Program-made: the position numbers and the translations under genes | The notes under the pieces: generated by a model | What the model was told of the DNA's origin: nothing | What the model saw: only the letters and a program-made list of their open reading frames with translations | Database searches by the model: none | Origin: Pseudobutyrivibrio ruminis CF1b | Lineage (GTDB): Bacteria; Bacillota; Clostridia; Lachnospirales; Lachnospiraceae | Assembly: GCF_000424005.1 (NCBI RefSeq) | Contig: NZ_AUJB01000010.1 | Span: 1 to 64,000, forward strand | DNA: 64,000 nt | Direction of reading: 5' to 3' | Shown here: positions 26,985 through 35,668 of the stretch, piece by piece | How the letters are laid out: the number at the start of each line of letters is the position of its first letter | Numbering within the stretch: position 1 is the first letter of the stretch

Positions 26985-28163
26985 ATGGCGGAAAACAAAA
27001 GGTTCATCATAGGTGGCTTCGAGTTTGAGACCTACTATGAGTACAGAGCAGCACAGGAAGATGTAAAGAAAATAGAATGCATCAATGCGGAGCTTGATAT
27101 CCAAGATCCTGAGGTTGCTTTGCGCCTTTATAACGACATTCGAGACGGTATTATTACGTTCAACAGCCCTATAGGAAAGCAGTATGTAGATCACGTGGCA
27201 GACATCGTAGCAAACAAGTCTGCAGGTATGCTTGATGACAGGGAAATCATAGAAGAAGCAGCAGGAAAGGCTAAGAGTTCCAGACTCTTTGGCCTTATTT
27301 TTGTGGGTATTGCAGCAGTGCTTATTATCATCTTCGCTGGAATAGAGATTAAAGAGATTGCTGAGACCAGAAAAATCGCTAAATTACAGGAAAGTGTCCA
27401 AAAAGCATCGAACACTAATAATTCACAAAATAACGTTAATATTGATAATGAAATTGACGATATAGGTACTGTAGAGGATTCAAATGCGGGTCAGCGTGAG
27501 GAAAATAACTCACCTGCCAAAGTCATTGAGGATGATTTAATCAACAGTCCTTGGGATACCCATTATTCCGAGGGTGAGCGAGAAATTCTTCCAGAACTTG
27601 CAGAACTATATTCGGCAAATCATGATTTGGTAGGGGTTTTAGAGGTAGTCGATACTGATATCAACTATCCGGTTGTTCAAACACCAAATGACCCAGAATA
27701 TTATCTTCGCAGGGATTTTTATGGTAATGATAGCACAGGCGGCACTTTATTTGTGGACTATCGTTGCGACATATTAAATCCAACCACCAACACAATCATA
27801 TACGGACACAATATGAGAAAAGGAACTATGTTTGGTGGCTTAAAGCGATACCTGAATCATGATTATTATCAGGCACACAAGAAGATAATATTTAAAACTC
27901 TTTATGAAGAGCAGGAATATGAGGTTGTAGGAGTAGGTTTATCAGAAGTCGGATATGACGATGATGATACTTACAAATACTACGATTTCATTGATGCCAT
28001 CACTGGAGCAGAGCTTCAGGAGTTTTTAGATAACATCCAACATTTATCTGCATTTGATGAGACTATCGATATTTCAAGCACTGATAAAATATTGACTCTC
28101 AGCACGTGTAATACTTACAAGGAAGACGGTAGAATGTTCATCGTAGCAAAGAGAGTCAAGTAG
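26985..28163 (+). CDS. Class B sortase
   Basis: A 392-residue transpeptidase that cleaves a sorting motif and joins surface proteins to the cell wall. A single membrane segment (about residues 102-122) follows about 100 cytoplasmic residues, an unusually long N-terminal part. The catalytic His275 is in YGHNM, Cys375 in STCNTY and Arg383 in GRMFIVAKR, all intact. The long insertion between strands typical of class B is present (YYQAHKKIIF region). A GGGGAAAG site precedes the start. It sits between the giant protein and a protein with a probable sorting signal, which is likely its substrate. Confidence 0.9.
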   Translation: MAENKRFIIGGFEFETYYEYRAAQEDVKKIECINAELDIQDPEVALRLYNDIRDGIITFNSPIGKQYVDHVADIVANKSAGMLDDREIIEEAAGKAKSSRLFGLIFVGIAAVLIIIFAGIEIKEIAETRKIAKLQESVQKASNTNNSQNNVNIDNEIDDIGTVEDSNAGQREENNSPAKVIEDDLINSPWDTHYSEGEREILPELAELYSANHDLVGVLEVVDTDINYPVVQTPNDPEYYLRRDFYGNDSTGGTLFVDYRCDILNPTTNTIIYGHNMRKGTMFGGLKRYLNHDYYQAHKKIIFKTLYEEQEYEVVGVGLSEVGYDDDDTYKYYDFIDAITGAELQEFLDNIQHLSAFDETIDISSTDKILTLSTCNTYKEDGRMFIVAKRVK

Positions 28164-28206
28164 TTGACACTAAAGTTTTTGCCTTGATATTTGGGGTGGG
28201 GATGCT

Positions 28207-30072
28207 ATGGTGAAAAAAGGATTTTTTAAAAAGACAGGATGTATTCTAATTAGCGCATCTATTATTCTGGCGGGCTTCACGTTCTTTGGAAGCACTATTT
28301 CAGATGCTGGTCTTAATGACACGGGGACAGTATTTACTTTTGAAAATGGTGAGAGTGTTTCTTCGAGTCAATACAAAGATAATAGTTCAATACACTCAAT
28401 AGGAAGTGCTGGTGGAAGCGGTGGAACAATTGGTTCCTATGGTTTCAACAACTGCACAAGCCTTGTTGAAGTAGACATCGAAGGAACAGTATCTCTTGGA
28501 GAATATGCTTTTGCAGGTTGTTCAGAGCTAAAAAGTGCTGTTTTTGAATCAGGAATTACAAACGCATCTGCAACAACATTCCAAGGCTGTAAGAAATTGG
28601 ATAACTTAGTTATTCCATCAGCTAACGGATACTATATGAGTGGCGGAGCCTTATATAATGGAACCCAGCTTATATATGTTCCTAGAACAGTACCAACACT
28701 CACAGTAAAGGCTGGTACAACATCAATAGCTGCTGAGGCTTTTTATGATGCTAATGTAAGCACATTGATATTTGAAGATGCTGCAAGCATTTCCAGCATA
28801 GGTACACAGAGTAAGTGGCCTCCATTTGAGAATTCTTCTTATTCACTTACTGTTAAAGCAGAAGGTGATACAGGAAATATTGAAGCTTTCTTTGATGCAA
28901 AGGTAGTAGAGTGTGGTGGTTCAAAAGCACAGCTGAATTTTGATAACGGAACAACACCTATCGAATCAAAGCCTAAGGTTACTATTTACGGAACATATTA
29001 TAAAAATGATGGATCAACTCCTGTAGGAGATGGAACACCTAAATATATTTCACAGGCTAACTACAACATAGGTACACTGATAAGTGCTCCTACAGTTACA
29101 GGTTACACTTCAACAGATACTTATACTGTTACAAGTGATAGCGAACAAAGTGCCACATTTAAATACGTGGCAGATTCTGAAGATGCACCTGATCCACCAG
29201 GACCAACTGTTACACCAACACCTACAGTTACTCCTACACCAACAGTAACTCCAACACCAACCCCACCACCTTCAACAGGTAAGGTGTACACGGTTACGGT
29301 AGTGGACGAGTTTTATAAATCAGATTTGTCTACAATGACAAAGACAATTACCCGTTCAACAAACAAGTATGTTGACGGAGCCTCATATTCATTCAGCCCT
29401 ACATCCTATACCGGATATTCAAACTGGGGTGGAAGAAATGAGTCGGGTGTAGTTCACAGCGACATCAAGGTTTGCTTCTTCTACAAGCCTACAGATGGAA
29501 AATCAACAGCTGAGACTACAACAGGAACAAACGGTGGAACAACAAATAAGTCTGGTGAAGGAATTACAGCAAGCGCTGTAGCACAGCAGACAAATAAGTA
29601 CTTAATCACCAAGGGCGGTGGACAGGTAGTAAGCCAGAGTGGTGGCCCTGTCACAATCGTCTGCAACGGCGAATTAAATAAATTGTTATATATTCTTGTA
29701 GATGGAAGCGTATTAGATAAGGCCAACTATTCAGTGGCATCAGGATCTACAATCCTTACCCTCACAAAGGAATATATTGCAAGTCTCACACCTGGAGACC
29801 ACGTAGTACAGTTCCAGTATGATGATGGTTATGCCATGACAGGTCTTAAGATTACAGCTTCTAAGACAACGACAACTGTATCTTACAAAGTTAGCTCAGA
29901 TGGTTCAATTTCATCTGGCCACACAAAGGATACAACCCCTAAAACAGCGGATGGATTCGATGCCAGATACTTGCTTTGCTTGGCAATTTTCCTTCTTGGA
30001 GCGGGCTCAATCCTTATGGGTAGACAGAGAAAGCTGGAGATGATTTTGGCTGAACAGCGAGATGATTATTAA
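28207..30072 (+). CDS. BspA-like leucine-rich-repeat surface protein with sorting signal
   Basis: A 621-residue secreted protein: signal peptide (first about 30 residues), BspA-type leucine-rich repeats (about 75-240; NNCTSLVEVDIE, AGCSELKSAVFE), a MucBP-like domain (about 258-325), a Pro-Thr spacer, a second similar domain (about 358-425) and a further beta domain. The C-terminus has a TPKTADG motif, a hydrophobic stretch of about 18 residues and a positively charged RQRK followed by an unusually long tail. This layout is that of a sortase substrate with a non-canonical motif. It is 43 bases after the sortase gene and preceded by GGGGTGGGG. Confidence 0.83.
   Translation: MVKKGFFKKTGCILISASIILAGFTFFGSTISDAGLNDTGTVFTFENGESVSSSQYKDNSSIHSIGSAGGSGGTIGSYGFNNCTSLVEVDIEGTVSLGEYAFAGCSELKSAVFESGITNASATTFQGCKKLDNLVIPSANGYYMSGGALYNGTQLIYVPRTVPTLTVKAGTTSIAAEAFYDANVSTLIFEDAASISSIGTQSKWPPFENSSYSLTVKAEGDTGNIEAFFDAKVVECGGSKAQLNFDNGTTPIESKPKVTIYGTYYKNDGSTPVGDGTPKYISQANYNIGTLISAPTVTGYTSTDTYTVTSDSEQSATFKYVADSEDAPDPPGPTVTPTPTVTPTPTVTPTPTPPPSTGKVYTVTVVDEFYKSDLSTMTKTITRSTNKYVDGASYSFSPTSYTGYSNWGGRNESGVVHSDIKVCFFYKPTDGKSTAETTTGTNGGTTNKSGEGITASAVAQQTNKYLITKGGGQVVSQSGGPVTIVCNGELNKLLYILVDGSVLDKANYSVASGSTILTLTKEYIASLTPGDHVVQFQYDDGYAMTGLKITASKTTTTVSYKVSSDGSISSGHTKDTTPKTADGFDARYLLCLAIFLLGAGSILMGRQRKLEMILAEQRDDY
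29203..29272 (+). repeat. Pro-Thr low-complexity repeat
   Basis: Short in-frame repeats encode P-T-V-T-P-T-P-type units that form a flexible spacer in the surface protein. They are coding repeats, not a CRISPR or a mobile-element feature. Confidence 0.85.
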
Positions 30073-30083
30073 GGTGGAGAAAA

Positions 30084-30731
30084 ATGATTATTGAGACTAT
30101 TATTTACGTGGCACTGTTAATTGCATTATTTTCAGTATGTGATAATAGCTTATCCAGGAGGTACTATGTCCCTTTAAAGGTGGTATGTAGTGCCTCCTTT
30201 TTAGTGATTCTTTGGATAAATCAGTGCTTTTCAGATAAGTTGTGGCTATTGTTTTGGGCGCTGTTGGCATGCTTCGTGGGAGACTTGTTAATGGGCCTGT
30301 ATAACACCTATATGCGTAAGCAGTTTATTGTCCTTGGTATGATAGCGTTTATGCTTGGTCATGTAGGACTTCTCAATTACATGTGCCGAATTACTGATGA
30401 TACAAGCTGGTTTGTATACATCCTTCCAGTGGCGGTTTGCGTAACTTTGGTGTGGATGAAGAAAAACTGGCATCTGCACATGGGCAGCCTGTTTATTCCA
30501 AGTCTTATTTATTGTTACTTTGTAGCCACAATGACATTTAAGGCAATCGAATGTGGAATCCTTGGAATGGTAGAAATAGCCTGTGCTGGCGTGCTGTTTT
30601 TACTCAGTGATTTCACAATCCTGTTTTTGTACTTTTTCCACTTTCCAGACAAAAAAAATAAGAGACTTGTCCACTTCGTAAATCTTGCGACCTACTACAT
30701 GGCAATTCTCTTATTTATATTCAGCCTTTAG
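30084..30731 (+). CDS. YhhN/TMEM86 family membrane protein (lysoplasmalogenase-like)
   Basis: A 215-residue integral membrane protein with about seven or eight hydrophobic helices. The family's conserved Gly-Asp occurs in CFVGDLLMGLY (about residues 72-82), followed by GMIAFMLGHVGLL. Animal members hydrolyse the vinyl-ether bond of lysoplasmalogens. Plasmalogens are found in many anaerobic Clostridia, so the function is plausible here, but substrate assignment is inference. It is 11 bases after the surface protein gene, and its stop codon is one base from the stop of the convergent next gene. Confidence 0.6.
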   Translation: MIIETIIYVALLIALFSVCDNSLSRRYYVPLKVVCSASFLVILWINQCFSDKLWLLFWALLACFVGDLLMGLYNTYMRKQFIVLGMIAFMLGHVGLLNYMCRITDDTSWFVYILPVAVCVTLVWMKKNWHLHMGSLFIPSLIYCYFVATMTFKAIECGILGMVEIACAGVLFLLSDFTILFLYFFHFPDKKNKRLVHFVNLATYYMAILLFIFSL

Positions 30732-30732
30732 G

Positions 30733-33285
30733 CTATTGCAAATAGCTTACAAATACATTACCAAATGATGCGAAATAGTCCGTGGCTTCGGTCATGGACA
30801 TTTTTGCGTTTGCACCTTTGATAGGATCAAAGTATATGATTGAAGTAGAATCATAACCGATTATCAGAACGGCTGTATCCTCACCTGTGTAAGCATAGAC
30901 TGGAGTGCCATTGCTTACATAGTAAAGAACTTCTGAGAGGGTAGCACCTGTTAAATCTAAAATAGTGTAATCCTTAAGTGTCTTTGAAAGGATTGAAATA
31001 GGTGTCTCACCGTTCTCTAACAGTGTATGTACCTGTACGTTTTCGCCTTCATGTACAAGCATTGCAGACAGTGCTCGTGCAGAGCCGCTGGCCTCAAAAT
31101 CGCTTGAACCAATGGTGATTGGGCTGATGGAAGTCTGGTAAGCCTTTCGGCCTCGCTTCCATATATATTTAGGTTCGTTATCAAGGACGATACCCATTTC
31201 CTCATCGGCTATGGCGATGGCATCGATAAGGTTATCTGTAGCAAGCTTAACCTTGCTGCCTACATATACAAAGTATTGTGTAGAGCTTGTAGCTGAAGCT
31301 ACTGAAATACTATGGCTTTCATCGGCAAGTACCAGGTCGGTAACATCGTATTTGATCTTGCCCAGTGTTTCGCCTTCCTCAAGAGGTGTCATATTTAAGA
31401 TGACAACCTGTTGTTTTACATCGTCAATATCAGTGGTGATAGGAACGGCCTTGTTCTGCTCACCGGCACTGTTTTTAATATTTCCTTCCTCTGCTGGAAG
31501 AATATTTCCGTCAGCGTCGAACTGGATACGGTCAAGATAAATTGAATATGACTGAATAGACACATCAGTAATATAATAGCCGCTCTTTTTATAAGTCTTT
31601 CTAGGACGCTCCGAACCGCTGGAAATATCGGAAATGGTCAGAGAGTACATAGGATAAATGGTAGCACCAGCACCGTCTGTGGTGATGTCCTTTTTGTAGA
31701 GGGTACCATAAATTAAATCCTCGTCCATAAATGCCATTGGTCTCAGCAATTGGCCATCTTCGGCTTTTATCTCGAAGTTGTTTCCGGTTTCCAAATCAAT
31801 GACGTGGATTGTATCAGAAACAGTGGCATCTGACATCCATGCAAGGTAACGACGAGAACCAGATGAAGCGTACTGGCGGTCATCAAGGCCAGTGAGAAGC
31901 TCCTTGGTGGTCAAATCGTTAAGATTCATATATAGAAGAGTTCCGTTAACCATAATGTAGAACTCATTGTCAGCTGTCTCATACAAAAGGTCTGAGAAGT
32001 TGGCATTCAATATCTGGAATGAGCTGGTAGATGGAATGAATACCTGCTCAGTAGAGATATTGCTGATGGCATCGTAGTGGTAAAGATTGATACCGCAGTA
32101 TCCCTCGTGAGGGCCTGAGTTCATATATCCGTAAACAACATAATCCATGGTGCCGGACTCATCGATATTAAGGATGAGCACCTGGTGCTGATTGTAGGTG
32201 GATCTGATATCGGTAGGGTCGTCTACAAAGCTGAAAATCTCTTTTACCTGACGGTCAGTCTGATTATATTCGAAAAGGCTTCCGTTCTGTACAAAGGAAA
32301 CGATGGTGCCTGTTTCGTTTGAAAGGTACTGAACATCAGCGTCTGTGATACCGATGTTAACCAGGTTGTCCTGGATGGAGATGGAATTCTCATCAAGAAT
32401 CTGCTCCATCGTGCGGTCATAGGAAAGAAGGTAAATACGGTCTGCTGTGTAGCGGATACGATAGTCCTCTGAACAAGTGTAGTATTCGTTCTTTCCATTG
32501 TTATCAAGGTTCAGTGTATAATCCAAAGTAAGGCTGATATAGTTGGTACTGATATCAGTGAGGGCTACATTGCAATCGCCCTGCTGAGTGGCCTTGAAAG
32601 TGCCATATGAAACCTGAGTAAGATTTGAGTTGATAGTAACGTGGCTCAAATCCTGATTAGCCATAGATGACTTTGGCTCGATGTAAGTGGCCAAATCAGA
32701 GGCATCCTCAGAAAGAGCAGTATTGTGGAAGTACTGAGCAAAGTCCAGAATTTCTTCCTCATTACAGCCCTCTGGCTGCATAATACGTGTATAGTAGTAA
32801 ATCTTGTTTGAATTGCTTGTAACAGTGATTACCAGAAGGTATTCTTCATTGGCTTCGATAAGGTTCTCTGCCTGGAAGCCGGCTGTAATGACGCCATTTT
32901 TCTTTTTGAATTTGAGGGCGTTCTTAGAGATATTTCTCTGAGTATCAAGGGAACGTATCTCGTAAGAAAGACCATCAACTGGATAATCCTTAGCATTTAT
33001 AGATAAGGAAATGTTACGCTCTGAATCAAGAGGGATAATGGCATCACGCATGTATGCCGGATCCATCTCTGACACATAACCGTGGAGCTCTGTGGAAGCA
33101 TCATTTAGATAATTAACTCTTACAATAGGAAGAGTAGGGGATGCCTGGCTGGAGATTTCCACCACTTCAGATACGTTTGTTATTATTTCGAAAAATACAA
33201 GGGATGCCACAAAAACGACGAATAAAACAGCTATTCGCTTAATTATTTTGGTAGGAATCCCCTTTTTGTAGAATTGAAGTTTCAT
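30733..33285 (-). CDS. Membrane-anchored protein with propeller-like region and degenerate C39-like peptidase domain
   Basis: An 850-residue protein with one N-terminal membrane helix (about residues 18-38) and a large extracellular part. The middle (about 270-600) has repeated short beta motifs resembling a beta-propeller. The last about 140 residues resemble a C39-type papain-like peptidase: GSARALSAMLVHEG aligns with the usual Cys-containing helix, and AVLIIGYDSTSIIYFDP with the His/Asp motif. The catalytic Cys appears lost and the His is replaced by Ala or Thr, while the Asp before Pro remains. I infer a non-catalytic binding domain. It is divergent from the LTA-synthase-like gene with overlapping promoters. 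No known name. Confidence 0.65.
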   Translation of the reverse strand: MKLQFYKKGIPTKIIKRIAVLFVVFVASLVFFEIITNVSEVVEISSQASPTLPIVRVNYLNDASTELHGYVSEMDPAYMRDAIIPLDSERNISLSINAKDYPVDGLSYEIRSLDTQRNISKNALKFKKKNGVITAGFQAENLIEANEEYLLVITVTSNSNKIYYYTRIMQPEGCNEEEILDFAQYFHNTALSEDASDLATYIEPKSSMANQDLSHVTINSNLTQVSYGTFKATQQGDCNVALTDISTNYISLTLDYTLNLDNNGKNEYYTCSEDYRIRYTADRIYLLSYDRTMEQILDENSISIQDNLVNIGITDADVQYLSNETGTIVSFVQNGSLFEYNQTDRQVKEIFSFVDDPTDIRSTYNQHQVLILNIDESGTMDYVVYGYMNSGPHEGYCGINLYHYDAISNISTEQVFIPSTSSFQILNANFSDLLYETADNEFYIMVNGTLLYMNLNDLTTKELLTGLDDRQYASSGSRRYLAWMSDATVSDTIHVIDLETGNNFEIKAEDGQLLRPMAFMDEDLIYGTLYKKDITTDGAGATIYPMYSLTISDISSGSERPRKTYKKSGYYITDVSIQSYSIYLDRIQFDADGNILPAEEGNIKNSAGEQNKAVPITTDIDDVKQQVVILNMTPLEEGETLGKIKYDVTDLVLADESHSISVASATSSTQYFVYVGSKVKLATDNLIDAIAIADEEMGIVLDNEPKYIWKRGRKAYQTSISPITIGSSDFEASGSARALSAMLVHEGENVQVHTLLENGETPISILSKTLKDYTILDLTGATLSEVLYYVSNGTPVYAYTGEDTAVLIIGYDSTSIIYFDPIKGANAKMSMTEATDYFASFGNVFVSYLQ

Positions 33286-33300
33286 TAAGGACTCGCTTTC

Positions 33301-33329
33301 TTGCTTAATAAAAAATAAAGTGATATAAT
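33301..33329 (+). promoter_or_regulatory. Promoter of the LTA-synthase-like gene
   Basis: TTGCTT, 17 bases, TATAAT. The TATAAT overlaps a minus-strand TATATC (33322-33327) that with TTACGT (33345-33350) could drive the divergent gene. Confidence 0.65.
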
Positions 33330-33422
33330 CCGTGAGATTAAAACACGTAATAATAATATCATTATTTTTTAGTACTGTCTTGTTAAATTAAGATAGATGT
33401 GGTTTTTAATATCGGAGGATTC

Positions 33423-35603
33423 ATGAAGAAAGTACTTAAGAAGATAAAAGCCGGTTTTAGTTGGCTTGGAAATACTATAAAGAAGCCATTCATAAAGCTT
33501 GCTAATTCAAAGGTTGTTCAGAGCTATCTGGGTTCTAAGTTCCACAGAACATGGGTTATGCTTTGGGATAAATATGCATTCTGGATGCACATTCCACTTG
33601 CACTGATAATCATTTTCCTTATGGAGTGGATGTCACGTCATTCCTTTGCAGCAGCTTGCACATTCGTTTCAGACCATACAGGTCCTTACTTATTCAATTC
33701 ATATTGCGTATTCGTTGCATTATCAATCGTATTTCTTAGTAAGAGACGAGGCTGGTGGCGAGTATTCATCAGTATGATATTTATAATTCTTGGAATTATA
33801 AACTGTGTCATTTTGTTGAATCGAGTATCACCATTTGGATATACAGATTTATATATGATTAGTGACCTGCTTACAATGCAGGATTCCAACTACTTCTCAG
33901 CCCAGCAGGCTATGCTGACCATCATCGCACTGATCGTTTACATTATAGTAATGACTCTTTATGCGATTCGTGGTCCTAAGAAAGAGGATGGTAAGCCATT
34001 CTGGCAGAGACTGATACTTGTAGTTGCTTTATTCGTATCACTTTATCCATCAACTATCCTTCTTAGAAATTCCGGAATCATGACATCATATTTCGGAAAC
34101 CTTGCACAGGGATACCTTGATTACGGTTATTTATATGGTTTCTCTACATCTGTTTTAGACAGAGGTATGAACAGACCATTCGGATATTCAGAAGCTAAAA
34201 TCGACACTATTCTGGAGAATGACGGAGCATACATCCAGACCCTCCAGACATCAGATGGAACAAGACCTAATATAGTAGTTATTCTTTTGGAGTCATTCTA
34301 CGATGTTTCAGAGTGTAAGTTCCTTGAGACCAGCGAGGATCCAATTCCTTTCATTCACTCATTGGAGCAGAACTACTCCACAGGTCACTGTATCGTGCCT
34401 GTAGTTGGTGCCGGTACATGTAACTCAGAGTTCGAGGTTCTTACAGGTCTCAGCTGTAACTTCTTTGGACCAGGTGAGTACCCACAGAAGACTATTCTTA
34501 AGGAAGTAGATGTAGAAAGCTACGCTGATGTTCTTAATGAGATTGGTTACACATCTCATGTAGTTCATAACAACGGTGGAAACTTCTACTCAAGAAAGAA
34601 CGCATTCTCCCAGATGGGATTTGATACCTTCACATCGAAGGAACTCTTAGATATTACAGAGTACACACCACTTGGCAATTGGCCTACAGATGATATTCTT
34701 CTTCAGGCTACACTTGATGCCATGGATACAACAGAAGGCAGCGATTTTATCTACACAATCACTGTTGAGGGCCACGGCTCATATCCAGAATATGAGGTAG
34801 AAAAGGACCCTGAAATCAAGGTTACAGCCAACGGTAAGACAGAAGGACAGAATTACGCTTGGGAATACTACGTAAACCGTATTCACAACGTAGACGACTT
34901 TATCAGACAGTATATTGAGGCCTTTGATGAGCGTGGAGAGGACACCATCGTAATCATGTTTGGTGACCACCTTCCAACAATGGGTCTTACAAATGACGAA
35001 GTTACAACAGGCGACTTGTACAAGACAAAGTATTTCACATGGAACAACTTTGGAATGGAAAAGAATGATATGGATCTTACTTCATATCAGCTTGTATCAG
35101 AGTATTTAAACAGACTTGGTATCCACAATGGAAACATCAATGGATACCACCAAACAGCAATGGCTGAGGGTAAGAAGTACGGCACCAGCGACTACATGAA
35201 CGACCTTAGAATGCTTCAGTACGACATTATGTACGGTGACCGCTACACATATAAGGATGGAAAAGCATATAAGCCTTCTGACATCATTATGGGTGTCAAC
35301 GAGGTAAACGTAGACAGAGCATACTTCTTTAACGGAAAGCTACATATCTACGGTGATGAATTCACTAAATGGTCTAAGGTATTCGTAAATGATGAGCAGG
35401 TCTCTACAAAGTATGAATCAGGCCAGGTTATTACAGTAAATGCATCTGACGTTAAGAACGGAGATAAAATCAAGGTTTGTCAGGTGGGAAGTTCAAATAC
35501 AATCTTCAGAGAATCAAATGAGTATGTGGTTTATGATCCACATTATGTTGAGGAAGAAGAGGAAGAATTAGAAGCAGAAGCAGATGCTGACAAAGAGGAC
35601 TAA
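33423..35603 (+). CDS. LTA synthase family sulfatase (cell-wall glycerolphosphate transferase type)
   Basis: A 726-residue membrane enzyme with about five N-terminal helices (up to about residue 200) and an extracellular sulfatase-fold domain. The nucleophile Thr332 is in GAGTCNSEF, and metal motifs VVILLESFYD, NNGGNFYSRK, VEGHGSYP and MFGDHLP are present. LtaS enzymes polymerise glycerolphosphate from phosphatidylglycerol onto a lipid anchor; this relative could make such a polymer or transfer the group to another acceptor. The C-terminus has an extra beta domain and a Glu-rich end. GGAGG supports ATG 33423 over an upstream in-frame ATG. Confidence 0.85.
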   Translation: MKKVLKKIKAGFSWLGNTIKKPFIKLANSKVVQSYLGSKFHRTWVMLWDKYAFWMHIPLALIIIFLMEWMSRHSFAAACTFVSDHTGPYLFNSYCVFVALSIVFLSKRRGWWRVFISMIFIILGIINCVILLNRVSPFGYTDLYMISDLLTMQDSNYFSAQQAMLTIIALIVYIIVMTLYAIRGPKKEDGKPFWQRLILVVALFVSLYPSTILLRNSGIMTSYFGNLAQGYLDYGYLYGFSTSVLDRGMNRPFGYSEAKIDTILENDGAYIQTLQTSDGTRPNIVVILLESFYDVSECKFLETSEDPIPFIHSLEQNYSTGHCIVPVVGAGTCNSEFEVLTGLSCNFFGPGEYPQKTILKEVDVESYADVLNEIGYTSHVVHNNGGNFYSRKNAFSQMGFDTFTSKELLDITEYTPLGNWPTDDILLQATLDAMDTTEGSDFIYTITVEGHGSYPEYEVEKDPEIKVTANGKTEGQNYAWEYYVNRIHNVDDFIRQYIEAFDERGEDTIVIMFGDHLPTMGLTNDEVTTGDLYKTKYFTWNNFGMEKNDMDLTSYQLVSEYLNRLGIHNGNINGYHQTAMAEGKKYGTSDYMNDLRMLQYDIMYGDRYTYKDGKAYKPSDIIMGVNEVNVDRAYFFNGKLHIYGDEFTKWSKVFVNDEQVSTKYESGQVITVNASDVKNGDKIKVCQVGSSNTIFRESNEYVVYDPHYVEEEEEELEAEADADKED

Positions 35604-35634
35604 CACCTCATCAGTCAGCTGAAGCTATTAAAAA

Positions 35635-35665
35635 AGGCTCCGCACATTGTGCGGGGCCTTTAGTG
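35635..35665 (+). terminator. Bidirectional terminator between the LTA-synthase-like gene and prs
   Basis: An 11-pair stem (35635-35645 with 35649-35659) is followed on the minus strand by CCTTTTTT, strong for prs, and on the plus strand by a weaker T-rich run. Confidence 0.85.
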
Positions 35666-35668
35666 TTT

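Noticed and set aside
29203-29272. Regular short repeats that could suggest a CRISPR or minisatellite
   Set aside because: They are in-frame Pro-Thr codons within a surface-protein gene, with no spacers.
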